Shown here piece by piece: positions 7,401 through 14,536 of a stretch of 18,154 nucleotides of DNA. The number at the start of each line of letters is the position of its first letter. Positions within the stretch are counted from its first letter, which is position 1. Source of the DNA: Zwartia sp. (GTDB lineage: Bacteria > Pseudomonadota > Gammaproteobacteria > Burkholderiales > Burkholderiaceae_B); the NCBI GenBank assembly GCA_030653405.1, contig JAURZO010000100.1:1-18154 (forward strand), in the 5' to 3' direction. Made by a program: the position numbers and the translations under genes. The notes under the pieces are model-generated. The model saw only the letters and a program-made list of their open reading frames with translations. It was not told the DNA's origin and made no database searches.

Positions 7401-8764
7401 CGTCTACACCATCATTGCCACTGACAGGCATGCGCGTTCTCGACCTTTCGTATGTATTTGCCGTGCCATATATGGCCGGGCTACTTAGCGACCTTGGCGC
7501 CGAGGTGATCAAGGTCGAAGCGCCTCACAAGCTTGATCAAACGCGCGGTCGTGCCTTTGGTCCCTATCTGGACAATGATCCCGCTTCTGATCCCTGGAAT
7601 CGCTCCGGCATCTTCTATGTCGTCAATCGAGGCAAACGCTCACTATCCCTCGACTTGGGGCAGGCCGAGGGGCAGGCTATTTTTAGAGAGTTGGTCGCAA
7701 AGAGCGATATCGTCCTTGAAAACTACACTCCACGCGTGATGCGCAAATGGGGGTTGAATTACGACGAACTAAAGAAAATCAAACCTTCGCTCATTATGTT
7801 GTCGAATACCGGCTATGGATCGACCGGACCCTGGTCGTCTTTTCCGAGTCAGGGCACTACCCTCGAAGCGACGATGGGGATCACTTTTTACACAGGCTAT
7901 CGCGGTGATAAGCCATGGAAAGTCGGCCAGTCATACCCGGACTTTATTGCTTGCTGGGCCGGCCTGAACGCGTTGTGGGCCGCAATCGCACATATGCGCA
8001 AAACAGGCGAAGGCCAATGGATTGACGTCGGCATGTATCAGCTAGGCGTTGCGATGATGCCCGAACCGCTCATCCAAAAACAGCTCGATGGTACTGAGCC
8101 TATTCGTATGGGTAACGAGCATGCGGAACATGTGCCAAGTAATTTGTACCCGGCCCAGGGAAAGGATCAGTGGATCGCGCTGACCGTTGAAACAGACAGT
8201 CAATGGCTGGCGCTGGCTTCATTGATGCAGCGATCCGAGCTTGCCAATGATCCTCGCTATGCCACAGCAGCGGCACGGCGATCCAATCGAGACTTGGTAA
8301 ATGCGGTGGTTTCTGAGTGGTGCTGCATGCACGAAGCTGCAACGCTCTTTAAGCAACTTCAGAGCTGTGGCATTGCCTCGGGCCCGGTGTTGAACAGCAG
8401 AGACTTATTACAGAACGAACATCTGCAACACCGTCAGTTTTATGAGGCAGTTCAGCATCCTGAACCTGTCGGTGTGCGACCCATTATTGGACGCCCCTAC
8501 CGACTTAGATTTCGTGATGCTCGAATCAAAAAATCTGGTCCTCGTTTTGGCGAAGATAACGTTGCCATCTTGCGCGACATTCTCGGGAAAACCCCTGAAC
8601 AAATTGCCGCGCTTAAGGCTTCTAATGCAGTGTGTGATTTACCTACGAACCCAGGCATATCCGGGACGATGGATACGCAGTCAATGCTAAAACTAGGAAC
8701 ACTCGTCACGGTCGATCAAGACTATCGGGCGTTGAGTCTCCCACAGAGGCAGGAATCAAAATGA
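7397..8764 (+). CDS. Family III CoA-transferase (CaiB/BaiF), probable catalytic subunit
   Basis: This 455-residue member of the CaiB/BaiF family carries LTGMRVLDLSYVFAVPYMAGLLSDLGAEVIKVE (residues 9-41), NRGKRSLSLDL (77-87), SDIVLENYTP (103-112) and GYGSTGPW (139-146). The catalytic Asp is present as D182 in KVGQSYPDFIA. It is about 50 residues longer than usual, with most of the excess in a C-terminal tail after the usual ending near residue 410. That tail has no motif I recognise. Its ATG overlaps the preceding gene's stop (ATGA), typical of translational coupling between subunits of one enzyme. It probably transfers CoA from a donor such as succinyl-CoA onto the acid brought in by the TTT transporter. 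Donor and acceptor are inferred, not visible. Confidence 0.93.
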   Translation: MTSTPSLPLTGMRVLDLSYVFAVPYMAGLLSDLGAEVIKVEAPHKLDQTRGRAFGPYLDNDPASDPWNRSGIFYVVNRGKRSLSLDLGQAEGQAIFRELVAKSDIVLENYTPRVMRKWGLNYDELKKIKPSLIMLSNTGYGSTGPWSSFPSQGTTLEATMGITFYTGYRGDKPWKVGQSYPDFIACWAGLNALWAAIAHMRKTGEGQWIDVGMYQLGVAMMPEPLIQKQLDGTEPIRMGNEHAEHVPSNLYPAQGKDQWIALTVETDSQWLALASLMQRSELANDPRYATAAARRSNRDLVNAVVSEWCCMHEAATLFKQLQSCGIASGPVLNSRDLLQNEHLQHRQFYEAVQHPEPVGVRPIIGRPYRLRFRDARIKKSGPRFGEDNVAILRDILGKTPEQIAALKASNAVCDLPTNPGISGTMDTQSMLKLGTLVTVDQDYRALSLPQRQESK

Positions 8765-8808
8765 GACAGAGCAGAGAAGGTGCTGACCATACGTCCAGAT
8801 GCATGAAC

Positions 8809-8813
8809 AGGAG
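8809..8813 (+). promoter_or_regulatory. Ribosome binding site supporting a GTG start for TctB
   Basis: AGGAG, eight bases before GTG at 8822, fixes a non-ATG start. The next in-frame ATG (codon 19) falls inside the first membrane helix and would destroy it. Confidence 0.65.
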
Positions 8814-8821
8814 CGTCTGTC

Positions 8822-9304
8822 GTGCGAGGAGTTAGTAAGAGTCACGGATATATTGGAGCGGGTCTGTTCGGTGTCATGCTTTCTGCAGGCTACCTGCGCA
8901 TGACGCTTGATCTTCCAATGGGGGAAATGGATCAGCCAGGCGCAGGCGTTTTTCCACTCCTGATTACAGGCATTCTTTTTTTCGCAAGCCTGTCAGCGAT
9001 TTGGGAAGGATGGCGTAATCGAAAAACAAATTCTCAGCTCGACCTGCCCGTTGGTGAAGATCGTCTGCGTTTGTTGAAATTGATTGCTTTACTTACCCTC
9101 TATTTTCTAGCGATTCCCTGGCTGAGTTTTTCAGTCAGCAGCGTAGTCTTTTGCACACTCCTGATTCGATTGCTGTCGGACCTCACGTGGGCACGCGCTA
9201 GCCTTTATGCCCTCATCATGAGCGGCATCATCTATTTGATATTTATATTTTTACTAAAAGTGCCGATGCCTGGCGGCGTTCTCATTGATTTATTCAGGAC
9301 CTGA
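8822..9304 (+). CDS. Tripartite tricarboxylate transporter small membrane subunit, TctB family
   Basis: This is a 160-residue inner-membrane protein, the small subunit of a TTT carboxylate importer. About four to five hydrophobic helices are visible: residues 11-28, 42-61, a longer hydrophobic stretch 85-120 that may be two helices, and 127-147. The loop after helix 1 has DQPGAGVFPLLI, equivalent to the family's GPGFFP signature. The C terminus ends with KVPMPGGVL, the usual TctB close. Translation begins at GTG. It lies 57 bases after the CoA-transferase and five bases before TctA, so transporter and enzymes are probably on one transcript. No TctC gene accompanies this pair, so the binding protein must come from elsewhere, perhaps the one at 1390-2361. 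Confidence 0.92.
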   Translation: MRGVSKSHGYIGAGLFGVMLSAGYLRMTLDLPMGEMDQPGAGVFPLLITGILFFASLSAIWEGWRNRKTNSQLDLPVGEDRLRLLKLIALLTLYFLAIPWLSFSVSSVVFCTLLIRLLSDLTWARASLYALIMSGIIYLIFIFLLKVPMPGGVLIDLFRT

Positions 9305-9309
9305 CCAAT

Positions 9310-10836
9310 ATGGAAGCGATCGACGGCATTCTCTATGGACTCGGAGTGGCATTCACTCTGAATAATTTGCTCGCGGCACTAGTGGGAGCACTGGCTGGTA
9401 CGCTGATCGGTGTGCTACCCGGACTCGGTCCGACCGCAGGCATCGCGATGATTTTGCCCTTGAGCTATTCGCTGGATCCCACGAGCGGACTCATCATGAT
9501 GGCGGGCATGTATTACGGTGCAATGTATGGTGGCTCAACGACTGCGATCCTCGTCAATATGCCGGGCGAGTCGGCTTCCGTCATTACCTGCATCGATGGT
9601 TACAAGCTCACAAAAAAGGGACGCGCCGGCTCTGTCCTCACGATCGTCGCGGTCGGTTCTTTCGTGGGTGGTGGTCTCTCAGTCCTCGGTGTGATGCTCT
9701 TTGCACCACCACTGGCCAATGTCGGCCTACTCTTTGGACCTGCGGAGTTTTTTGCCCTGACAGCCGGTGGACTATTACTGTTTTCACGCATTTCAGGCGG
9801 CTCTTTCGCGGCAGGTATTTTTCCAATGGCGATTGGTCTCATGCTCAGTACTGTTGGCCAGGAAATGGTCACTGGTGCCGATCGATTCACTTTTGGGGTA
9901 TCAGACCTCACCCTTGGCGTCGAGCTCGTTGCCTTGGTGGTGGGTCTATACGGCGTGACTGAAATCATGTCGGTCGTGGAGTCTCTTAAAAAGCAAGTCA
10001 AACCTGTCCCCGTCAAACTCAAGGAAATGTTTCCCTCGCGCGAGGAATGGCGTCGCTCATGGGGGCCTTATGGTCGCGGGACTGCAATTGGCTTTGCGCT
10101 AGGTTTGCTCCCTGGCCCTTCGGCCACCATGGCGAGCTTCGCTTCTTATCGACTGGAAAAGGGAGTTTCCAAATACAAAGAACAACTAGGTGAAGGTGCG
10201 ATCGAAGGCGTTGCAGGTCCGGAAACCGCGAATAACGCAGCGGCCACCTCCTCGATGGTGCCATTACTCGCGCTTGGCATCCCGTTTGGTTCAGTCACAG
10301 CGTTGATGTTGGCGGCCATGATGGTGCATGGTGTGCAGCCGGGCCCAATGATGATGAGCGCGCATCCTGAAGTATTTTGGGGTGTTATCGCCTCAATGTT
10401 GATTGGCAACGCCATGCTGGTGGTCTTGAATATTCCACTGATTGGTTTGTGGGTCAGTTTGCTGCGTGTTCCCAATCATATTTTTCTTCCTATTATTTTG
10501 ATGGTCGCCACAGTCGGTTGCTACAGTGTGCGAAACAGCATGGTGGATGTCTATATCTTGCTTGCTGTCGCGTTGATCGGCTATGTTTTACGTAAACTCG
10601 ATTTCCAACTCGCACCATTGGTCGTGGGCGTCGTGCTTGGACCACTGATTGAAAAACACCTGCGCGAAGGGCTTTTCATGAGTCTCGGCGAAGTCTCCGT
10701 GTTCTATACCAGCCCAATCGCAATCGGGATCTGGGCCGTTGTCATTTTGGTGCTATTGCTCGAACCGCTTCGCCAAGTATGTGCGAAGGTCTTTGGCATC
10801 AAAATTAAAAAGCTTATTCCTGAGAGCTCAGAGTAA
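9310..10836 (+). CDS. Tripartite tricarboxylate transporter permease, TctA family
   Basis: This is a complete 508-residue TctA, the large permease subunit, with around eleven or twelve hydrophobic stretches. The two repeated half-motifs of the family are both clear: GVLPGLGPTAGIA (34-46) with MYYGAMYGGSTTAILVNMPGE (67-87), and GLLPGPSATMASF in the second half followed by GPETANNAAA and PGPMMM. It is an obvious paralogue of the truncated TctA at the left edge, and the two align throughout. It ends the plus-strand operon, converging on the third CoA-transferase gene with an 18-base gap. TctB lies just upstream. Substrate is unknown, but operon membership with CoA-transferases points to a carboxylate that is CoA-activated on entry. 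Confidence 0.96.
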   Translation: MEAIDGILYGLGVAFTLNNLLAALVGALAGTLIGVLPGLGPTAGIAMILPLSYSLDPTSGLIMMAGMYYGAMYGGSTTAILVNMPGESASVITCIDGYKLTKKGRAGSVLTIVAVGSFVGGGLSVLGVMLFAPPLANVGLLFGPAEFFALTAGGLLLFSRISGGSFAAGIFPMAIGLMLSTVGQEMVTGADRFTFGVSDLTLGVELVALVVGLYGVTEIMSVVESLKKQVKPVPVKLKEMFPSREEWRRSWGPYGRGTAIGFALGLLPGPSATMASFASYRLEKGVSKYKEQLGEGAIEGVAGPETANNAAATSSMVPLLALGIPFGSVTALMLAAMMVHGVQPGPMMMSAHPEVFWGVIASMLIGNAMLVVLNIPLIGLWVSLLRVPNHIFLPIILMVATVGCYSVRNSMVDVYILLAVALIGYVLRKLDFQLAPLVVGVVLGPLIEKHLREGLFMSLGEVSVFYTSPIAIGIWAVVILVLLLEPLRQVCAKVFGIKIKKLIPESSE

Positions 10837-10854
10837 TCTCAACTGAAGGGGCTT

Positions 10855-12087
10855 TTAACCCCCAGATGCCGCTTCGACTTTTACCCAACCCGGATCCAGT
10901 CCAATCGCACCTTGTTCGGCCAAGGACTCGATCTGTGTTGGCGAATAACCGATTTCAGCCAATACCTCTGCGGTATGTTGGCCAAGTCTGGGCGGAGGCA
11001 GGCGCACAGCACCCGGCGACTCGCTGAACTTGATCGGTAATCCTGCCATCGACATCATGCCAAGACCCTCCAGCTCCATTTCCTGAATCATGTCACGCGC
11101 TTGTACCTGAGGCTGAACGGTGACCTTGTCGATCGTATTGACAGGCGAGCATGGCACCTCGTTTTCTTTGAGCCGCTTTTCCCAATATGCCAGTGGCTGC
11201 CTGATGATTTCATCACCGATCAACTGGATCAAAAGCGGGCGGTTGAGCGAACGCATTTGTGGATCGATGAATCTCGGATCCTCCAACCACTCTGGCTTTT
11301 CAAGCGCTGCACACAAACCCTTCCACATGCGTTGATTGAAAGCAGAAATCACGATCCATTGATCGCTTGCCTGATAGGCACGATAGGTCGGACTTGTGAG
11401 CGCGCCACTCCCGCTTGGACCCGGCACTTCACCGCTCGCGAAGTAACGCGTAAAAAACTGCGCAAGCATCGCCATATGCCCTTCGAGCAAGGAAGTATCA
11501 ACACGCTGTCCACGGCCAGTTCGATGCCGCGTTTCAAGCGCCATCATCACACCGATCGCGCCAAACATGCCTGCGCCAACATCGGCTACGGACATCCCCA
11601 TCTTTGCGGGACTTCCTTCGGGGTCGCCGGTAATGCTCATCGAACCCGCATAGGCTTGCATAAACAAATCATTCGCCGGCTCTCTGCTCAAAGGACCCGT
11701 CGCACCAAAACCACTGATCGCGCAATACACGAGACGAGGATTCACACGCGAGAGGCTTTCATAATCAAGTCCCAAACGTTCTAGCGCGCCGACACGATAA
11801 TTGTGTACAAGAACATCCGCCTGCTCGATCAACGATCGAGCGATCTGCACACCCTCTTCGGTCTTGAGATCAATCGCCATCCCACGCTTGTTACGATTCG
11901 CCGCCGCGTAGTAATAGCCCATCGACTCATGAAAAAAAGGCGACCAGGCACGACTATCGTCGCCCACTCCGGTACGCTCTATTTTTATGACATCTGCGCC
12001 ATAATCTCCGAGCAACATCCCGCAAAAGGGGCCAGCCATCGCGACACTGATTTCAACGACTTTGATACCTTCGAGTGGAGCTGTCAT
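10855..12087 (-). CDS. Family III CoA-transferase (CaiB/BaiF), canonical
   Basis: This is a 410-residue family III CoA-transferase of usual length. It begins LEGIKVVEISVAMAGPFCGMLLGDYGADVIKIE (5-37) and contains NRNKRGMAIDL (64-74) and GFGATGPL (126-133). The catalytic Asp is present as D169 in KMGMSVADVGAG, the same residue number as in formyl-CoA transferase. It is the last gene of the minus-strand SDR operon, 20 bases after the PPOX-type flavoprotein. It could activate a second acid, or move CoA from the final product back to the incoming substrate. Unlike the pair at 6225-8764 it stands alone and probably forms the family's interlocked homodimer. The ribosome site is weak, with only a GAG before the ATG. 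Confidence 0.93.
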   Translation of the reverse strand: MTAPLEGIKVVEISVAMAGPFCGMLLGDYGADVIKIERTGVGDDSRAWSPFFHESMGYYYAAANRNKRGMAIDLKTEEGVQIARSLIEQADVLVHNYRVGALERLGLDYESLSRVNPRLVYCAISGFGATGPLSREPANDLFMQAYAGSMSITGDPEGSPAKMGMSVADVGAGMFGAIGVMMALETRHRTGRGQRVDTSLLEGHMAMLAQFFTRYFASGEVPGPSGSGALTSPTYRAYQASDQWIVISAFNQRMWKGLCAALEKPEWLEDPRFIDPQMRSLNRPLLIQLIGDEIIRQPLAYWEKRLKENEVPCSPVNTIDKVTVQPQVQARDMIQEMELEGLGMMSMAGLPIKFSESPGAVRLPPPRLGQHTAEVLAEIGYSPTQIESLAEQGAIGLDPGWVKVEAASGG

Positions 12088-12107
12088 AACGGTCTCATCT
12101 GATTTTT

Positions 12108-12716
12108 TTATAATTCATTTTTGTAACGCAACATGATTTCTTCGTGCGTTTCGAATACGCCCTCGATCGCAGCCTGTTCGTTGATCATATCGACCATCGT
12201 CGGCAAGCAAGCGCGATCCACCTGGCTTGAGAGATCCCACAATTTTGAGCGCATGAATGCTTTGGCGCAATGCAGGTACGCTTGCTGCACACTGACTCGG
12301 ATCACAAGCTTCGGAGCTCTCACCTCAGTCGTGCAGTGAGCGATATCTGTCGGGTCAATGCTGAGATACGCAGTGCCATTGACCCGCAGTGTTTCATCCA
12401 CACCGGGAATGACAAACAACAAGCCTATTCGACCTGTATGAATAATATTCTCAAGTGTATCGAGGCGGTTATTTCCCGGAGAGTCCGGGATCAAGAGCTG
12501 CGTCGAGTCTAATGCTTTGACAAACCCGGGCGCCCCTCCCCTTGGGGAGGCGTCGAGCTGGCCATCGATACCCAAACTGGACAGCACCACAAACGGTGAC
12601 AACGCGATATAGTTTTTGCAGTGTCTGTCCAAAACAGCCAACTGCTTTTTAACAGCGCGCTCTTTAGGCGCCGGATATCGTGCCCTCAATTGTTCGAGCG
12701 TATCGATTCGCATCAT
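12108..12716 (-). CDS. PPOX-type (pyridoxamine 5'-phosphate oxidase family) flavoprotein, MSMEG_1061-like
   Basis: This 202-residue protein has the split-barrel FMN/F420-binding fold. Recognisable segments are VVLSSLGIDGQLDASPRGGAPGFV (residues 43-66), IPDSPGNNRLDTLENI (76-91) and GLLFVIPGVDETLRVNG (98-114). These match the group commonly named MSMEG_1061 family FMN-dependent PPOX-type flavoproteins. No precise reaction is known for that group. It sits one base after the stop of the MDR oxidoreductase and 20 bases before the third CoA-transferase, so it is firmly inside the catabolic operon. Two adjacent ATGs (12716 and 12713) are possible starts, and the upstream Shine-Dalgarno is poor. A redox or flavin-dependent role is inferred from fold only. 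It is not the vitamin B6 enzyme PdxH. Confidence 0.82.
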   Translation of the reverse strand: MMRIDTLEQLRARYPAPKERAVKKQLAVLDRHCKNYIALSPFVVLSSLGIDGQLDASPRGGAPGFVKALDSTQLLIPDSPGNNRLDTLENIIHTGRIGLLFVIPGVDETLRVNGTAYLSIDPTDIAHCTTEVRAPKLVIRVSVQQAYLHCAKAFMRSKLWDLSSQVDRACLPTMVDMINEQAAIEGVFETHEEIMLRYKNEL

Positions 12717-12717
12717 A

Positions 12718-13692
12718 CTAATCCAGAGTCACTACAATTTTTCCAAAGTGCTTGTTGGTGCGCATACGTTCGAACGCCTGCGCGATATCTTTAAAGGCAA
12801 AGGTGCTATCTATCGGCAAAGAGAGCTTGCCAGACTCGAGATGGGCACCCAAGTCTCCCAGCGCGAGTGACGTAATGCTTCTAACCTCTTCGATACTGCG
12901 CGTACGGAAGGTCACGCCCGTATATCTGATGCGTTTGAGCGCATGCAAATCAAAATCAAACTCCGCGAAACGTCCCGCTAGACGGCCCACATTGACAACA
13001 CGGCCTAGTACGGCGCAAGCCTCCAGATTCTGCGTGGCAAATGGTCCAGAAAGCTGATCGATGATCAGATTCACACCCTCGCCGCCGTTTGCTTCGATTG
13101 CACGCTGCGGCCATTGCGGATCGCTATTATCGATCGCAATATCCGCGCCGAATTTGGTCAGTTGCGCGCGTCGCTCAGCCGTCGTAGAGGTACCGATGAC
13201 GGTTTTAGCACCCATCAGTTTGGCAATTTGCATCGCCATCAAACCAACGCCGGAGGATGCGCCCTGAACCAGCACGGTCTCGCCTTTTTTTAGCTCTCCG
13301 ATCGTCACAACCGCGTTGTGCATCGTTTGTAAAGCAATTGGCAATGTGACGGCTTGCGCATAAGACATGGAATTATTTGGAATGTCCATCACCCGTCCCC
13401 AGTCCGCAACGGCATACTCTGCGTAGCCCGCCGTGCCGGAGCACATGACACGATCACCGGGCTTAAAGCCACGCACGCGCGCACCCACCTCGACGACTTC
13501 GCCTGCCCATTCCATACCAGGAATCGTACCGGCGCCTCCGACACGACCGTGACTTCCGCCGGCCAACACACCTAAATCTGCACGATTCAGACCGCAAGCA
13601 TGGACTTTCACCAAGACTTGATCAGCGCTTGGTGAAGGCTTTGCGGCCTCGGCGATCTCAAATCCACCTTCTGTTAGGACAACTGCTTTCAT
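12718..13692 (-). CDS. Zinc-free medium-chain dehydrogenase/reductase, NADPH:quinone oxidoreductase-like
   Basis: This is a 324-residue MDR-superfamily enzyme. The N-terminal GroES-like domain contains NRADLGVLAGG (36-46), the IPGMEWAGEVVEVG segment (57-70) and GFKPGDRV (75-82). The Rossmann domain carries QGASSGVG (143-150), a nucleotide-binding motif. The cysteine cluster of structural-zinc alcohol dehydrogenases is absent, and the catalytic zinc ligands are not seen. This puts it with quinone oxidoreductase / enoyl reductase types that reduce quinones or activated double bonds with NAD(P)H. An AGGAAA ribosome site precedes the ATG. The SDR gene ends 18 bases upstream and the PPOX gene begins one base after its stop. 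Reduction of an unsaturated pathway intermediate is a plausible inference, and a detoxifying quinone reductase is an alternative. Confidence 0.88.
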   Translation of the reverse strand: MKAVVLTEGGFEIAEAAKPSPSADQVLVKVHACGLNRADLGVLAGGSHGRVGGAGTIPGMEWAGEVVEVGARVRGFKPGDRVMCSGTAGYAEYAVADWGRVMDIPNNSMSYAQAVTLPIALQTMHNAVVTIGELKKGETVLVQGASSGVGLMAMQIAKLMGAKTVIGTSTTAERRAQLTKFGADIAIDNSDPQWPQRAIEANGGEGVNLIIDQLSGPFATQNLEACAVLGRVVNVGRLAGRFAEFDFDLHALKRIRYTGVTFRTRSIEEVRSITSLALGDLGAHLESGKLSLPIDSTFAFKDIAQAFERMRTNKHFGKIVVTLD

Positions 13693-13710
13693 GGGTTTAT
13701 TTCCTGTTGG

Positions 13711-14520
13711 TTAATCACACTTCGCACTCATGCCACCGTCAACGATCAGCTCTGTACCGGTGATGAAACGCGCCTCATCTGACGCGAGAAACAACACCGC
13801 ATTCGCAGTATCGCGTCCATCGCCCATGAATGGCATCGGTATCCGGGCTTGACGACGTTTTAATAAAAGGTCTGCATCACCCGCACTCTGGGTGCCCGCA
13901 AGCGTCGCCTCAACCAGGGGTGTATGCAACTGCCCAGGCAGAACAGTGTTGACGCGGATGCCTTTCTTTGCGTACTCAACCGCCACCACACGTCCAAACT
14001 GAATCACCCCTGCTTTCGCCGCCGCATAGCCCACCTGCGGTGCGCCGGTAAAGCGGATCCCCGATGTGGATGAAATATTGACAATCGAACCAGCCGCCTT
14101 TTCTTCCATGATGGGCATCACATATTTGCACATCAGGAATACGGTCTTTAAATTGATATCGATTTGCTTGTCCCAGTTTTCCTCGGACAACTCGATCGGA
14201 CCACCACGCGATGGGCCACCCACGTTATTCACGAGAATATCGACAGTGCCATATTGCTTAAGACAGGCAGCGACCAACCGTTGGATCGCTGCGCTGTTAG
14301 TGACATCACATGAATAGGGCGTGACATCACCCCCTACCTGCTTGATGAGCGCCAGTGTCTCATCCATCGCCGACATCTCTTTATCTACCGCAAAGACGCG
14401 CGCGCCTTCTTGCGCAAAACGCACCGCAATCGCCCGCCCATTACCCCAACCAGGACCCACGCAACCTGCGCCTGTCACGATTGCAACCTTGCCGGCCAAG
14501 CGGCCTTGTGGATTTACCAT
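13711..14520 (-). CDS. SDR family NAD(P)-dependent oxidoreductase (downstream member of a tandem pair)
   Basis: This is a 269-residue classical short-chain dehydrogenase. The coenzyme loop is unusual: TGAG is followed by CVGPGWGNG before RAIA (16-32), about five residues longer than the normal TGxxxGxG. D46 at the end of the second strand suggests NAD(H) rather than NADP(H). NNVG is at 98-101. The catalytic set is N123, S150/S151, Y165 and K169 (GYAAAK). The C-terminal SDEARFITGTELIVDGG is typical. The start at 14520 is chosen because AAGGGG lies seven bases upstream. The longer open frame, to 14637, would run 101 bases into the upstream SDR gene with non-family sequence. It probably oxidises a hydroxyacyl-CoA or similar alcohol. 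Confidence 0.92.
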   Translation of the reverse strand: MVNPQGRLAGKVAIVTGAGCVGPGWGNGRAIAVRFAQEGARVFAVDKEMSAMDETLALIKQVGGDVTPYSCDVTNSAAIQRLVAACLKQYGTVDILVNNVGGPSRGGPIELSEENWDKQIDINLKTVFLMCKYVMPIMEEKAAGSIVNISSTSGIRFTGAPQVGYAAAKAGVIQFGRVVAVEYAKKGIRVNTVLPGQLHTPLVEATLAGTQSAGDADLLLKRRQARIPMPFMGDGRDTANAVLFLASDEARFITGTELIVDGGMSAKCD

Positions 14521-14527
14521 TCTCGCG

Positions 14528-14533
14528 CCCCTT
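14528..14533 (-). promoter_or_regulatory. Ribosome binding site deciding the SDR start
   Basis: AAGGGG (minus strand), seven bases before the ATG at 14520, lies in the 16-base gap after the upstream SDR stop. It rules in favour of the shorter 269-residue protein. Confidence 0.65.
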
Positions 14534-14536
14534 GTC

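Noticed and set aside
8761..8835. A 24-codon ORF starting in an ATGA overlap after the second CoA-transferase and running into TctB
   Set aside because: It ends inside the TctB start region, has no recognisable features, and the AGGAG/GTG arrangement for TctB explains the spacing better.
10837..10863. GGGG/CCCC inverted repeat between the convergent TctA and CoA-transferase genes as a terminator
   Set aside because: The stem is only four or five pairs and overlaps the CoA-transferase stop codon, with only a short T run in the loop. It is too weak to call.
11101..11784. A 227-codon plus-strand ORF opposite the third CoA-transferase
   Set aside because: It lies wholly antisense to a clear family III CoA-transferase, and its translation shows no family motif.
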